In this document: positions 14,501-29,500 of the stretch, piece after piece
Numbering within the stretch: the first letter of the stretch is position 1
How the letters are laid out: every line of letters starts with the position of its first letter
Assembly: GCA_947179485.1 (NCBI GenBank)
Contig: OX359247.1
Span: 57,819,131-57,883,130, forward strand
DNA length: 64,000 nucleotides
Direction: 5' to 3'
Source: Allacma fusca
Lineage: Eukaryota > Arthropoda > Collembola > Symphypleona > Sminthuridae
Notes under the pieces: generated by a model
Database searches by the model: none
What the model was told of the DNA's origin: nothing
Seen by the model: only the letters and a program-made list of their open reading frames with translations
Program-made: the position numbers and the translations under genes

Positions 14501-17500
14501 ATGATATCCTTTAGAGTTTTTCTGTTGTCGTGGGAAGGGAAAATTATTTGAATGATGTTTTCGTATTTTCTTAATGGAAATTACTCACGTCAACTTCCCG
14601 CAGCAGAAATTATTGCAATTTCTGTATTAATTTCCCATGGGAGAACATCCTCCATTTCATTTCCACCCATTTAATTATCATTCGCACTTCCATCCACTCA
14701 AAAGGGAGGAGTCCTTCTAGGAAATTATTTTTCTAGTTTTTCACACTTCAATAAATCTTTTGGAAAATATTTGCAACTACTATAGCAAGGCATACTATCA
14801 AACCTCGTTATAACGGATCTATTCGCAATATTCATTTTGACAAAAGGAAAATATTTCAATCGGCGTGAAAGCGTGACAATAATTACTTCAATTTTTACCG
14901 AAATTAAATTATTGGAATTTTTATGCGGAAGCAAATTTACAATTGCGTCAAATATGAATAGTGTCCGATTTTTCTATCTGAAAAAATGTAGTTTCAAACG
15001 TGATCCAATAAAAGGGATTTTACTGCTTGCTTCAGATTTCAACTTTTGAGGGAGTTTACATTTTCCGGCCTCACTGTAAAATTTTTATTGTCAGGGGCAA
15101 TTTCTGGAATTCATAAAATTTGCCCAATTGTTTGAGGATAAATGTTTCAATTGATGTAAACTTGGGAGAAGAAGTGGAGTATTTTTTTTGATGGTGTAAA
15201 TAAGCATGCGCCGTGAATGGAGTGAGGATTGGAATTGGTTTTATTGAAGGATGACTGTGTATGGGGCGGTGCGTGGGAATGTTTTAATTCTAATTAATGA
15301 AATTCCTCCGCTCAGCCATAATTCACCAGATCGTAATTTTAGTTATGGATTTTAAATGTGAGTCCTGTCGTCGAAGTCGGAGACATTTTCCGAGGGACGA
15401 GCGAGAGTCTATAGATTATAAAGGAGAAAAAAGCGGCTCTTCCAACGGGACTGAATAGAGAGCAAGAGATAAGCATTTAGATTGAAAGAGGATTGGGATT
15501 TGTGCTGGAGAAGAGGAGAGCGGAGCGAAGAGTGAGACACATTTTGTACATGAGACATGCTTCTCTACACTTCTACAGGGGGTCCCCTAAAATTATCCTG
15601 TCTCATTCCCTTCAATTTAATCCGGCACTAGACAAAATCTAAAAAAGTCACCTTACATTTTATATTGTGCCAGAATATATTTCTCATCTCTCTCGTGCAT
15701 TTTTGAAGGATATTTCCTGTGGTGATAAATACATTTCATTTGGGAATTCATTAAAAACCCGAATTTAATTTCCTACATGTGACCACTATGACCGGAAATT
15801 GACCTGGGTCAAGGGAATTATAAAGTTTCTGTGAAGAAAACAGCGACAAAGAAAGAGTCGGAAGATGTTTTTATTAAAAGTTTTTTAAACAAATAATTTT
15901 TATTTTTCAAAGGAATACATTTTTATTTTATAACGGATGAAATGCTCTGCAGTTTTATTCTGTGTGACCTGACCTGGTTTTTTGACCTAGGTCATTCAAA
16001 TTTGACTATTAAAATTGTTAAGGGAACGCTTAAAATTTTGGAAAATTCAAAGTTATAAAGTGCGGGATATTGTATAAATTAATAGTTTATTTTCTAAAAA
16101 TTTTGATTTGTGGGAAATAAGGTTTTATGAAATTTACCGGAAGATTGGAGAAATTGAATGGGATGATTTTTGAAAGGCCGGTGGAGAATTTTGAGGGTAG
16201 AGAAGGCGGAGAATTTTCGGAGGGACCTGTACATGAGGCATGCTTCCGTTGACTTGAATGTAACAGGCGGTGTGTGTGTGTGTTTTGGACTTGTGTACAT
16301 ATGTGAGGGTATATGAAGGTAGAGCTGGGAAAAGAAATGGGAAGTTGGGCTCGTAAATCTTTGGGTGGGGAAGATACATGGCTGTTACCACTCGCTCTTA
16401 ATGGTTGTTCCATTGCTGCAGACTCCTAGGATTACTCGCAGTCCCTCACCTTTTCTTCTTTCCTCTTTCCGCCCAATGTTTTCCAACTATATCAGCTTTT
16501 CCTCTCCTTCCGAGCTCCGACAGAAATTTCTCGATATATCAGAGCTAAGTCCAGGACTTCATTTTCAACTGGCTCTCATTTCAACCTTATTTTTCATTAA
16601 CATTTTCTTCCATTCAAATGTGAACTGGACCTACACATTTTACTAGTATGCCAGGATTTAACTCAATGTGACCCGAAATTGACCCGAAATTGACCATAGT
16701 TTGACCCAAACGCGATCTAAACGTACACTCAATACGACAGAAGTCTTTGCACAATGTTTTTATACCTTGACCCGAATTTTGACCTCCAGAACTTGACCCA
16801 ATGTTACACATATTTTTCTCAGTTAATAAAACTTGACCCAGATTAGTCCAGAACCAAAAGTGGAACCAGGATCAAAGATAATGTAATGTGATAGGAATAA
16901 TCTAGTGTGACCCGAAATGGACCCAGGCTCATTCCAACGGGACAAAGGTCAGCCAATTGTGACCCGAGCTTGATTCAGGCGCCACCCTACGGTGGGAGAC
17001 AAAATAGCAGTGTGACCACATTATTTATTTTACTAAGTCATAATCCTAACGCAGGAGATAGTAACTTAGTGTGACCCGGTCGTTGAAACTGGACTTATTC
17101 TCAAAGATTCGCCCTATACAACCTTTGACCCAAAATAATCCTTGATTGATCTGAACTTTACCAAATTTAGAGTACTCTATGATTGGAACTTGTTTCAGGC
17201 TGAAATGTAGCATGACCTAAACTTGACCCAAGTTAAAATGTAGTTTGACCGGAACTTGACCCAGGTTGAAATGTAGCATGACCTAAACTTGACCCAAGTT
17301 AAAATGTAGTTTGACCGGAACTTGACCCAGGTTGAAATGTAGAATGACCAAAACTTGACCCAAGTTAAAATGGAGTTTGACCGGAACTTGACCCAGGTTG
17401 AAATGTAGAATGACCAAAACTTGACCCGAGTTAAAATGGAGTTTGACCGGAACTTGACCCAGGCTGAAATGTAGAATGACCGGAACTTGACCCAGGTTGA

Positions 17501-20500
17501 AATGTAGAATGACCAAAACTTGACCCAAGTTAAAATGTAGCATGACCCAAACTTGACCCAGGCCGAAGTGTAGCATGACTGGAACTAGACAGGCTCGATT
17601 TGATGACGACCCATACTTGAACCAGATTCAATTGTATTGTGACCCAAACTTAACGCAAAATAAACTGTACCGTGACCAAATTTTGGCCAATATTTGACCC
17701 AATATTGCAGAAACTGGTGACCCGAATATGACATAAAACTAAACAGTATTTACCAATATGTTAACCTGGACATAAAAAATCCACATCCGTAACATGAAAT
17801 TAAATCCAAGTGTGAAACTAGACTTGACCCTGAGTTGACCCGAATGAGCCCGTGTATTACCAGGACGTGACCGTAGTCGTGATCTCTTTTGTTCTCGCTG
17901 GCTGACTGGAAGCTCCATGTCTAGCGTGTAGTTTTAAAGCTGGAAAGATCCTGGAGGCAACCCCGGGCTTAAGCTTGCGAGTTGCTTAGAAAAAAGCCAC
18001 ACTCTCGGGCTAATACATGATTTTTATGGAATTAAGAAAACTTTCTCCCATTTTTTCCCCATCGCCATCGTAGTCACTGGCCATGGCCAGAGTGTCACGT
18101 TAACTTGTGGTTTTATTATCGTCCGCAACCAATTCATTCAAATTCATTTCCTCTCTCCCGTCTTTTATTTGTGGCTCATAGGAAAGCTCCCTGACCGACT
18201 TTTCTTGAAATTAGAAAAATTATTGGAATCACCAGTCTCTCAATATAATGCTTTCCCTCCCGTAATAATACATACGTAATCCCCTGATTTTCCTCCCAAC
18301 TTTTTCCCATCATTAATTTCCTTTGGACTTTTACTCTCATACCCTTTTCCTGTCAATAAGTCACTGGATATTATTTCCCAAAAACTTATCCCTCCCGCTC
18401 CGAATTTCTCACCACTTTTCCCACCAAATATTTTTCTGGGCTAATGGCCCCAGTTATTAAGGGCAGCCAAAATTCCCAACCGAAATGAGCATATTATGCA
18501 ATTCAGCAAATACACGACTTCCTCACAAAATTTTCCACTGTAAAATATTCTCCTTCAAAAATTGCTTCCCCCAAAATGAAACCCAAAAAATCTACATTTG
18601 TATCCCAACATTCCCACAAAGTTTAAAAAATTAACTAAAAATCCAGCCCTCAAATTTGAATGTCAAAATATTCATCTGAAATTTAAAATAACTCGGGCGG
18701 TTAATGTTTTGGGCTCAAAAAATATATTTTCCCCGCTTATACAATTGTTTTCAAAGAATAAATTTGTTAAAAACAATTTTAAAAGAAAAAGGTACTATTT
18801 CTCATGTAAAGAAGCAGGAATTTTCAAAACACTCAAATTTACCAAAATGTATTCAGTTTCTGAATTTAAACCAAATCCTAAATTTAAAGCATAAATTGTG
18901 TGAGGAGCGCAGAAAAGGGGTGCTGAAATTTTTTTCAAAAATATTGAGTGTAAAATTCTTAAATAAAATGATCATTAAATCCTCGCATTCTAATTATTAT
19001 TTGAGGGCGAAAAAATGCGCAAAAAAACTAAAACCATCTCCTACAAGCAAAATCTAAATTTCCAGAAAAATTGCCCCTAAAATTTTAGCCAATTGAACAA
19101 AAATTAGGAATTTTCATGCGGGAAATTACACTCACAATTTTTCCTCAAGTGTAATACAATTTTCCCTGAAATAAAATATGCACTATTTCCAAGGATTCTA
19201 TTTTTGCCATAATTTTTTTCGATTCTAATTTGGAACAATGAAACGACAGTTGTCTAATTGAAATGGAAGGGCAGAGTTATAAAAAAAATTGAGGGAGTTA
19301 TTTTAGAAAGAAAGAAAAAAAGGCTCTTCTCTTTTCTCATTTTCTGTTCCGTACATATCTATATGTAGCACTGGAACATTGAGGAATAGAAAAAATGCGG
19401 AATTGCGGCATGTTTCCCATTTGGTAATGTAAGATGACGGCATGTTTGAGTTGCTTGACTTTGGCTCCGCGCCCGGATCCCCTCTTTCCCGACAGTCCCC
19501 TCCCTTTATAACAGCCCCTCCAGAATCTTATCCCTCCTGCTTCCTACATAGGACAGGAAATGCCCTTAAATTAGCATGCATTATAATAGGGAGCCGTCCA
19601 ATGGGTTCCCCCTATGACAAACGTGCCCTCTCCCAATGCGGACCGCAGTAGCGAGACTGTACTGTAGAACGGTGTAAACTGAGACTCCTGCTAAGTGAGT
19701 AATCCCTGGGATGTAAACCGGTGAGAGATTAATCTTTTTTAATTGACACCTTGTCAGCAGCCAGGAATCTATCATGCTCTGCATCATATCCCTTCTAATG
19801 AATGCTCAAACACCTGCCTATGTAAAATCTGAGGAGTCTCCTTAGAACGCACTACTTTAAAATCCCAGTCTTGCTAAGACCAACGCAGGGGTAATGCTAA
19901 ATGTGCTTACACAATGTGCTGGAGAATCCCTCCATAGGATTTTTTTTCGTACAGGGAAAAACCCCCATTTAGCCAAGATTCCCTTGTAAGGAGGTTCTAC
20001 TCCTTTGGAGCCAAGTCCAGGCCTTTGTCACTCTGCCAACCCAATAATGCTAATTCTCAATTCTGGAACAGTATCTTTTTCCGAAGCCTTCAGCCCTGAT
20101 TTATGGCCATGTTATTATCGACACTAGAGCAAATATTATAATGAAAGGGAATGTAATCACAGTCCAGTCTCGCTATAACGGCAGCTCTGAATCACTCAAA
20201 ATTTTAATTTTTAGTATAGCTATTAATATGTAAAATTACCAACAGCACCATTGCAATAACACCTATGGCACTTCACCGGGATATTGTAAAAAATTATTTA
20301 AACGGCGTCGAAATTATAATTGGCGCAATTTTAACCAGGTTAATTAAAAATTAGTTTTATTTATTTTATTATTTATTCCTGCATTTAAAATCTACTCTTT
20401 CTCAAGAAGCTTTCGTAGCGAGAGTCCACAGTATGTATGTTTTCCCATAGTATGACTCTGCCATTCAAAGTGAAATCCAAAGATAAGAAATCATACAAAA

Positions 20501-23500
20501 ATTGAGCTCCAACCCGGACAAAATTTCCCATGCCTCTGCAGAAGCAGTTTTTTCCATGAGACGGGAAATATCAATAATCTGGGAAAAGCAGAGATTTGGA
20601 CGCGGCGGACCCATTAAAAAATAACGTATGTCTGGGAAAGTGGGCAGAAGTTGCTGGGAAGGTAAAACAATAAGGAGAAGTTATGGGGAAAAAAACGGGT
20701 GGGAAAATTCTTAGGGGAAAAAAAGTTTTTAGGTGGTGGAAAATTCGGAAATAATTTTTATAAAGTAAACTTGTCATGTGTGGAGTAATTTTTTTTTCTT
20801 CCCGGGAAAATGGAGCGAGCGGAAGTAAGTGAGGGAAAACGTAGGGGGGAGGGGAGAAAACCTCAAAATTTTATTCATATATTTTTTAACAATTAAGCAA
20901 GTTCAATGTGTCTCTGAGGATGATTTTCCCTCGTGTGAGAATTTAACGCTTCAAGAATAATAAGAGCATTTACTCCCCACTTTCCACATTCCTCTCCCCA
21001 ATTTATGGGCAAATACGCAAAGGCCCCTAAAATATTTTACCCACCCCCCACCGTCCAACCCAATGGTTTTTCTAATTACAACAAATTTTTAAAAAACACT
21101 TAACACAGCTTTTTTACCCATTTTCCCCAAACCCAGTCAAAACCCTCACTTGTCAAGAACAGGGACTGATTTTGCCTGCCGGGAATGTAATCCCAAAATT
21201 TTTTGCAAAAACTTCTTTAGACGTTTTGCGGTCTGGAGTTGAATTTACTTGAAATTTTCCTACCAATAAGCTCTGAATTATTGACCCAGATTTTCAGGGA
21301 CATTTTGCAAAAATCTTTGCAAAATTTTGTAGGCAAAATTTTGTAGGCAAAATTTTATACAAATTTCCTTCAAAATTTTCAAATTCTTTAAAATGTTTGG
21401 GAAAAAATTTGAAGGTTTTTAATAATATAATTCATCTGGGATTAAAAGCATATTTTATAGATATTTTCGCGCATTAGCTTTGAAAATCGGGCGGGAATTT
21501 TTGAAATTTGGGCCTGATGTAAATGGGTGGGTGGAAATATTCTCTGGGGTTTTGGGCACTCAGAGACCTGGAAGGGAAAAAGTGTATTTGTATGTGTTTG
21601 TTAGTGCTAAGTAAACTTTGGAATTTTTTTTCCCAACGCCCCCAACAACTTGGAAAGTTTACTTTGTTATCATGTGGAGGAGATGATGATGGGGAAAAGT
21701 ATCTCCTCGGCTCGCTTTCCTTTTACCAGCTCCTTGGAGCTGACATGGAATAAAACTTTGTTGTAAAAGACCCTCCATAAAAAATTTCAGAGACCAAAAT
21801 ATCCCTACACTTAAGAATATTTTAGCACTATGGAAATTTGTCCATGTAGAAACCCCTAATATTATTAGCAAATTTAAATATGCTCTTGGAGTCTCTGCCA
21901 TTACAACTAGGAGCCCCTGTAGAAAACATAACCATAGAGATAAGAGCTCTCAAGGAGTTCCTTCAAAACCCACCCACGTCCTCAACTTCCTCAAGTTTTC
22001 TTGTAAATATGAATTTCCCGAATATTTTTTCCTCTTGCGTAAATACATATGTACCGTATGCAGATACGTATGTATGTACATGTATCTCCCATTCCTGGAT
22101 TCCACAGAGTTTTCTACAAGTACAGGCTTTTCTCGTTATAACGAACCATCTAAATATATGCGGGGAGGGGAGCGGAAATTTAGAAAAGTCCGTAATAAGG
22201 AGGTGTGACTCTATCCTTCAGATTTGAACTTTCATTTATAGCCCCCTCATGTGAATTTAATTTCCCGTTCTTTTCTCCCGCATTTTCCTACTGCGATGTA
22301 AATCCAAGAGGAAAACTTTTCCTCTCCTTTTCAATATTTCATGGGATGTTAGAATTTGGGATTTGAATTTTCAGCACATTTACATTTTATTGTGGGACCC
22401 CCCTTTTTTAGTTTTTTTTTAACTCGGATCATTTTTTTAAATACTTCTGTTTTCGTTGAGGTTTTACGCTATTAAGGCAAGTATTTAGACAGGTTCAACG
22501 GTATTGAGTCAATATAAGGAGAAAATTATTGTGATAGTTGTTTGTGGAACCCTTGTCAGTGAAGAGTTGACTGTAGGAAAAAAATGTGGACGCTATATTT
22601 GATTTGGGAAGAAATGAGGAGGAAATTAAATTGAAGCTTCTTTTTAATTATTGTTTACTTACTTAGTATTAATTTAATACGCTGGGGACTGGCAATGACA
22701 CTGAACAAAATGAGCCAGCAGTAACTCAGGATTTTGGAAAGAATTTGCTGGAAAAACAATTAATTCCTTGGAAATTCAAAGCTCTGCTCCCTTTCTCGGA
22801 ATAATAACGAGGGCAATTAAATTTGTCCTATCATCTTACATTTTCTGATATTTTCCTATATGGGAGTGAAGTTTGCTCTAATATCAAATTAATTAGCGCA
22901 ATTAATTAGACTTACTCATTTTAGTCAATAGAGTTAAGCTCGGGCTGATAGTCACTTTGCAAAGTTCGGAAGAAAGGGGTACTCAATTCTGTGAATATGA
23001 GTCCGACTAGAACTAGAAATTTAAAGTGTGGGGTGAAAGTGGTCAATGACGATGGACAAAGTTCAGAATGTCAAAGTGTTCAAACTTGACATCACTTGTG
23101 GGTTGAAACTTGATCTAACAATAAGTGAAGTTACATTTGACCGCAAGTACAGTTATACTTGACCTAAAATTGACCTTAAATTTGTTCAAACTTGACCTCT
23201 AATGTGTTTAAACTTGACCTCTATTGTGTTTAAACTTGACCTCTATTGTGTTTAAACTTGACCTCTATTGTGTTTAAACTTGACCTTTATTGTGTTTAAA
23301 CTTGACCTCTATTGTGTTTAAACTTGACCTCTAATATGTTTAAACTTGACCTCTAATGTGTTCAAAATTGACCTCAAATGGGTTTAATTTTTAACTCAAA
23401 TGGGTTTAATTTTTAACTCAAATGTGTTTAATTTTTAACTCAAATGTGTTTAATTTTTAACTCAAATTTGTTCAATTTTGACTTCTAATTAGTTCACATT

Positions 23501-26500
23501 GAAATCAAATGTTTTCAAACTTGACCTAATCTTGACATCATTCAAAGACAGACCAAACTTGAGATAAAATTTAATTAAAAAACTCTAATTCTTTCAAACT
23601 TGACCCTAACTTGACCCAACCCTTTTCTCCAACTTCCTTTGAGGCGCTCATACTTGACCCAAATCTCAGCTTGTAACACACTAAATGTTATAGTTATGCC
23701 AAACTTCCCCTCAACGTTCTGTAAAACTGATTCCCACTTGACCTAAGATTGACCTCAAATAGGTCGAAACTACATTCACAATTATTAGACTCCGTAAATT
23801 AATTTACCTCGACCTAAACTTAGTATCCAAGTTGACTTTAAACTTGACCCAAACTTGACCGGACCTTTACTAAAACTTAGCTCTAACCTCCACTAGGTCC
23901 CAACTAGATCAACCCCCAAACCCAATAAAATCCCAATTGACCTCTCACTGACCCCATTCACCGACACGACCTCCATTTGTCCTCAAACAATTATCAAGTT
24001 TGACCTGACCATGACCCCAGCACTGACCTAAAAATAAGCCTATAAATGAAAAGAATACTTTCTCAGGTCTCTTACACTAGAAATTTAATTAAAAAATATA
24101 GTTGAATATGTATTTGAATACAAGTTTAATACAAAGATAGGAAGGGACTTGACGCGAAATAATTACCAATGAGTTGTCAATCTAGAGTTATTAAACGGAC
24201 ATCTCAATTTTAGCGAACCCACTCAAGCCAGTAGCGAGTGTTGACTGTATTAAGTTATACAAAGCCCCGCCAGGTTTTGACCTGAAAATCCTCTCCCTCC
24301 CTGCATGAGATTCCACTTGGAAAGATACATACATGAAGAAGAAATCTCACTTTTTGAGTTCCCTGTGTTAATTTCTCTGGAGTGACTTTTTGCCAAGGAA
24401 ATGTTACTGAGTCTTTGTAAAGACAGAGGAAAGTTCGCTACAATGTTAAACCATAGGATCTCTCCGTACAGGCCATCCAATAAAACTTACCTCCACACCC
24501 CACATAAATCAATACTTTATTCAAAACCCCAGGTCCCAGTATTTTCTCTCAACTTCCTTGCAGTATTTTTTAAAAATTAATACAATACTCCTGACTTTGC
24601 TATTTCTGACCCTGTGGTCCGAACGTTTTACCTAGGTCATTGGAAATAATTTTATAGAATCTGCAATAAATTCCCTACCAAATGGGGGAATCAAATAAGT
24701 TTTTTCTTGTGTAATATTTGGGAGGAATTGATCCCTAATTATTACTGAAATGTAGGTCATAGCGCTGGATAAACATTTTAGGGGTCCTTGTAGGCATTAT
24801 GTTGAGGACGTAGGAGCTGGAGGGTGTATTGTTGGGAGTGATTGGCTCTGCTTTGCATATATGAAACTCTGTGTTGGAAATGTGAGCCGTGGAAGGAGTT
24901 TGGAGAGAATTAAGAAGGGAAGTGAAAAGTTGGGAGGGATTTGCGAATGAAGTTGACAGTGTGGATTTGTCATTTGGCAAATTGAATAATGACTGAACGT
25001 CCAATGCTTGTCGCTCCGTGTTGGAGATTTCTCCTCGCTCTTGTATGAAATAGCGTAAGTCACTCCATTTTTCACATTATCTCCGTCAACACTTACGCTA
25101 CATTACCGTGCATTACATTAGATTAGAGCCGAGTGTGAGAACCTGAGGACAGAGTGCCTCATGTGTCTTCGCTCTTCCATCTCCTCATTCCCTCCTTCTG
25201 TACATAGTAGTAGTCCCCTCCAACCAATAGTCAGCCTCCTCAATTATTTATTCTCCCAACACATGTATCGCATTTATTCTTTCCATGTCAACTCTTCCAT
25301 TTCATTTCCATTTCTGATCTCACTTCTCCACGTCACATCTTATCCCTCAAAAATTTCACTACACATTTTCCTACTCAAAATATCACCCGATTTTTATCTT
25401 CCCATTTTTCATTTTATTCCCTCCCTCATCATTTCCCCCCTCAAATTTCCTCCCACCCATTTCACATTCACATGTTCTTAAGCAAATTTTACTGGAATTT
25501 TCCAAAGCACTGTTTTTGGATTTTTTCAAAGCAAATTGTTTTGGAATTTTTCACTCAACTTTCAAATTCCTAAATTGAATCCTTTTTTTTATTGCGGGTA
25601 ATTGGAACTGTGAAACGAATATCCACGTTACCTATGGCTCAAACTTTTGTCTACTCACAGCAAATGTTGAAATTGGCGTTAAAATTCTAAAAATAATAAA
25701 ATAAAAATCTGTCGTAAATCGAAGCAAATACTGCATCCCAGGAAGATTGATCAGAAGGAAAGGAAGGACATTTCACTAATGAAGAGGCCCGTGATGGACT
25801 TGTCTCAAGGGAGACATTAGGGATGATGTTTTTACAAAATTTTGAAAACTTTGGCATTCCTCATACAATAAGGCCAATGCTTGCGTCATGTTTTGACGGA
25901 GAGGGAGAGAGTGAGAGGGAAACAATTTTTTTTTCTGAGGAACAAAAACAAGTGAAAAATAAAAGGGAAGGAAAATAAACGAAGGTTGTGGTTTGAGGGA
26001 AAAAAAGAAGAGTATTTGGACAGTTTAAGATTATGAATGATACATCTGAGATTTATTGACGGGATCGTATCATAGTTGCAGATGGAAAATAAATTGGAAC
26101 ATGTGAGTGGAGTTGGGTGGATCCAAATCCAAAGACGTTATATAGATATTGAGGGGAAACATAGACATGTGGGAAGATGGAATGTCTTGTCAAAAGCCCA
26201 CACTCTCCCCTCTTTGTTTTGATCGATTGTGGTTTTTCTATTAATCCATCACCATTTTTTTAAACAAAAACTTTCTCTCCCCCCATTAATTGGGCAAGGC
26301 AAATATTTTCCTCTGAATTTTGGGAAAGTTCAACGCCGTTTCAAATATTCTCTCAAGTACGATTTTCCTACGACTATGTAGATCCTATCCACAGGTATAA
26401 GAAGATAGATTAAATATTACATGCATCCAGTAGAATTGTTATAAGGAAGGAAGTCTCTCTATAACGGCCGAAAATTTTGCAACAGTGCCTGTTTGAGGCA

Positions 26501-29500
26501 AAAGCAAAAATCCCAAATTAAAATTCAAAAATGTGTACACTGCTCATAAAATTTTCTGATTTGAAAACATTTACCATATTTGTTGCAAAAATTTGACCCA
26601 TTTTTAATCAACTTTTCGTAATTATTTTCCAGCTTCCCCAATTCAAGAGGAGTGCATGGAGGAGTCTGCTATCGCTGCTTGGTCATCAATGACAGGCATG
26701 AAAATGTCCTGCAATATAAAGAATGTAAGTTTTGCAAAAAAAAAAATATTTTTAAAGTCAATTTGATAATAAGGGCAGCTGAGTAAATATGCTTTAAAAT
26801 TTTAAAGAGACTGCCCGATTCGCCCAAAATATTTTAAAATTCTAATCCCCTATTAGTTCAGAAGGTTTTAGAGGGGGAAAAAATGAATGTTTGCTCAAAT
26901 TTGCGTCACAAGTGAATTCCACCCGTTTTTATAGAAAACATTTCTCCGCCAAAACGTTTCTCAGTTAAATTTCCTGGAATTGCGTGAGGATAAATTGTAC
27001 CCAATGCTTGATGAATTTCATGGCCTTTATCAGGGACTAAACCTTTAGCCCAGGCGAGAGTTGAATGGAATTGATGGGGGAGAGTATCTACAGTATTGAA
27101 AAATTGAAAAATATTTTCCTTAAAATTTCCAGCTCCCTTCTGCGAGGATAAAAATAACTTGGAGTACCTCTGCTCCCAGATCACTGGAGATGCTCAGCTC
27201 TATTCCTTATTCCGAATAGACGGCGTTCCAGATGAATGTCCTTTTAGGTAAGTTTTTTTTTTATTTTCAGAGTAAAAAAAAATTCTTGTGGGAAAGTTTT
27301 GCCCGTATATAGGGGAGAAAAGGAAAGTGCACATAGTGTATGGAGTGGGAGAGATAAATTGGACTGTTTGTATGCAGAGGTGCCCCATTCACTTTCACGT
27401 ACAATCGGGGCTATGGAGAATGCAAAAATCCCGTCTCACATGTCGATAGCTGCACGGAGAACTCCAAACTTTTGCTCCGCTATCAAGCCTGTCCGGATGT
27501 GCAAAAAACCGAGAGTTTGGGTGAGTTTTGCAATATAAATCTATCCCTGATACGCATCACCGATGATTTTTCACGTCCTTAGTCTCCTCCGCAGTTTTAC
27601 ATGGGAGGTGCATATGGGTCCCTCAAAATATACTTTTACCCTCCCCTCTCTTTATACAGCCCGTATTAGAGAACCATTTAAAATTCATCGAGTTTTCTAT
27701 TTGTTGTAGCCCATTTTACTTCAGTTTTAGGGTCTAACCCCTAAGAGCCTAAAATATTGACCTAGGTCATTGGGAAAAAATTACAATTTAAATTAAATCT
27801 GCCCTAATCAGTTGTTACAAGATTCCTTTAAATTTCAAGGGTCATTAAACTTTTCTCTGTTGTTGAAGAAATTTTACCTGTTTTTTCGTTTCTAACCCCT
27901 GTGACCCACAATTTTAATTCACACCTATAATTAACATTTGTGAAAATTTCGAAACAAAATTTTTTTTACCGTTTAACTAATGAGGACTAGGGGATGGATA
28001 AGGTTTGGGGGCACTTTGTACATATTTGGGTGTTTTTGGCACTTGCAGAAGAGGAACTGCAATGCATTGCTCAATGGCGGGACGGATCGCAGTTTTATTT
28101 AGTGGGGAAAGTCCATCACCGCCTTGCAGCCTCCAATGAAGACAGTTATCGATGCTTTGTCTACGAGAAAATTAAGGGTCATTCCGCAAACGTGGGTCAT
28201 CCCATTGCTGTGGGGTACAGGGTGGGTCAAAGTGGGGATGCCACTTGCACCGGAGTCACTTCCTCACAAGACGGCGCGAGGACCATGACGCTTCATAGAG
28301 GTAAAATTTTCACTTGACTCAACTTACCCCTCCTATATTATTACACACCATATTCCAATAATAGTTTCGTAGGGTTCCACCAGGGTAAGATTCTCAGAAA
28401 ATTTAATGGAAACAGTGCAACCCTTCTTTCATTTGCTTCCAGTAATAGCTTCACACAGAGAATAATTGTTTTCGGGGAAATATCCCACGGCGGGAATTTT
28501 GAGCTCAAAGCGCTCCTGTTCCCGTGCAAAACGTTTTGAGCCTTTAACATTCAGTTAATTTTAAAATTTGAATTTCCCAGTGGAGCACTCCGACATCAAA
28601 TGCAAATTCCCGGCCTGGTTGGCTGCCCACCGCTGGCACACGCTGAATGGGAAATTGTCGGCGCGATTCCACCATAAAAATTCCTCCTTGCACTTGACAG
28701 ATGAGTCCCGGAAAAATTCCTCGGCTCATCAAAATCTCATTGGGGGACATGGTTTTGGGGCGCATGGGCGCGGCGGGAATGTTAATTGGTTCACCGGCGG
28801 CTCTCGGATCTTCTGTCAAAATAAGAAGGATCATTCGGACAGTCACGTGTCCATTTTGGCCCGGCATGTCAATGGATGGTGAGTTCCTTGGGGACTTTGC
28901 GTCCAATTCCCGGGAGTAATAAAATTGTAATTGATCTCGCAGTACCAAATAGTCTGGATGTTTTTTCATGTCTTAAACTTAATATTTTATTTCTCGGGAA
29001 TTAATTTTTTTTGTCGTAAAAAAATTAATCAATTTTGTCTCTAATGTTGTAAACAATTTTTATACCCTTGAAAATGTCCCGTCAAAATATATTCCTCAGA
29101 GTGTTTTTACTGTTTTTAAACTGTTTTTATAAGGCAAAATAATTCTAGAGCGAGGGAAGGTACGAAAGGAGTGTTTAATTTAATGAGATATTTTTTATGT
29201 GAAATATTGCAGCCAGAGCAAAATGATTTGTATGCAAATTTACAAGAGGGACAGTCACGTGGTGGAAGTGAAAATTCGAGCCAGGGACGATGACTCAGAG
29301 TGTGACAAGGGAGGGTCGGAGACGGGACACGGTCCTTTTGTGACTCTCGTGACGACTGAGGCAGCCACTCATCGTTGTCCATATTTGGGGAAGTACACGG
29401 CGACGAGTGTAACTCAAGACGGGAGGGGAATCCGAGATGCTTGTGGACCGGGCGGCGGTCAGAACTCCTTCAATACTCTCATCGTGGGCTGTGGGGACCG

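Larger units (their letters stand above)
11710..26632. other. 14.9-kb repeat-filled intron of the DUF704x gene
   Basis: The donor is GTGAGT at 11710 and the acceptor is TTTTCCAG ending at 26632. The flanking exons join in phase (AA plus C gives Asn). The intron contains a hAT MITE, several Tigger-like MITEs, a 23-bp palindromic repeat, 33-bp and 22-bp minisatellites and several copies of a TGACCTAGGTCA-containing repeat. I found no convincing nested gene. The longer open frames (e.g. 16087-16413 minus, 25161-25481 plus) are pyrimidine-rich chance frames. Confidence 0.75.

Noticed and set aside
17283-17576. 97-codon minus-strand open frame with an 11-residue repeat
   Set aside because: It is the translation of the 33-bp minisatellite.
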